A stretch of DNA of 64,000 nucleotides from Hermatobates lingyangjiaoensis (Eukaryota > Arthropoda > Insecta > Hemiptera > Hermatobatidae): contig JAPFBL010000573.1 in NCBI GenBank assembly GCA_026182355.1, forward strand, positions 1 through 64,000. The letters run 5' to 3'. A model generated the notes under the pieces. It had not been told where the DNA came from. It saw only the letters and a program-made list of their open reading frames with translations, and ran no database searches. Below are positions 63,871 to 64,000 of the stretch, piece after piece. How positions within the stretch are numbered: position 1 is the stretch's first letter; each line of letters opens with the position of its first letter. A program made the translations under genes and the position numbers.

Positions 63871-64000
63871 ATATATATATATATATATAGAGGAGTCGCC
63901 GTCACGCCTTCCTGTGGGACTCTTTGTCTCCTGATGACGACGATCGTCGAAATATAGAAGTGAGTTATACCTTTGTCTATGAGTGTGATACCTTCATTTT
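63871..64000 (+). repeat. (TA)n and PLE terminal repeat, family E (copy 9)
   Basis: A TA run is followed by an E unit that continues past the end of the window. Confidence 0.65.
63931..63957 (+). ncRNA. Hammerhead-like core, family E (copy 9)
   Basis: CTGATGA, extra C, stem II GAC(G)AT(C)GTC, GAAATATAG. Well formed. Its stem I strand downstream is 'gtgag'. Confidence 0.62.

Overview
This window looks like a non-coding, repeat-dominated stretch of an animal genome, most likely an arthropod or another invertebrate. The reasons are strong AT richness, long (TA)n, (CA)n and (GA)n microsatellites, tRNA-derived SINEs, two mariner families, hAT-type MITEs and Penelope-like elements (PLEs). I see no intact host gene, no true tRNA or rRNA gene and no CRISPR. 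Almost every long open frame is a microsatellite translation or a transposon remnant. The species cannot be fixed from sequence alone.

The dominant content is PLE debris. It comprises two minus-strand C-terminal fragments with a GIY-YIG endonuclease (about 20.7-21.0 kb and 49.0-49.7 kb), at least seven short N-terminal fragments that run into (TA)n tracts, and about 55 copies of a small hammerhead-ribozyme-like core inside short terminal repeats (called pLTRs here). The cores fall into about 12 sequence families (labelled A-J, L, O). Nearly all share one layout: stem I 5' strand, CTGANGA, one extra base, stem II, GAAA, a few bases, stem I 3' strand. Stem I and stem II covary between families. 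Most copies sit in inverted pairs bounded by (TA)n.

Layout. 0-8 kb: pLTRs A, G, F, D, E and B, a mariner deletion derivative and the first copy of a 2-kb unclassified repeat (K). 8-10.3 kb: PLE fragments and a tandem/higher-order repeat. 10.4-14 kb: pLTR pairs and a SINE inserted exactly in a ribozyme core. 14.6-16.1 kb: microsatellites and a MITE-like block. 16.6-23 kb: the densest PLE cluster. 24-30 kb: K with nested hAT, an F palindrome, two adjacent hAT MITEs (one with a 40-bp minisatellite) and a LINE-like tail. 30-45 kb: AT-rich sequence with SINE fragments, a retroposon tail family (P) and repeat R copy 1. 45-57 kb: full-length K copies, a PLE and R copy 2. 58.8-60.1 kb: a SINE split by a fold-back mariner. 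60.4-62.1 kb: a deleted K with a nested hAT, then a 77-bp satellite. The window ends in another E-family pLTR.

The elements form a nested record: mariner in SINE, SINE in pLTR, hAT in K, hAT in R. The most interesting signal is the number and diversity of covarying hammerhead-like cores, together with palindrome junctions that fall inside or next to ribozyme stem II.
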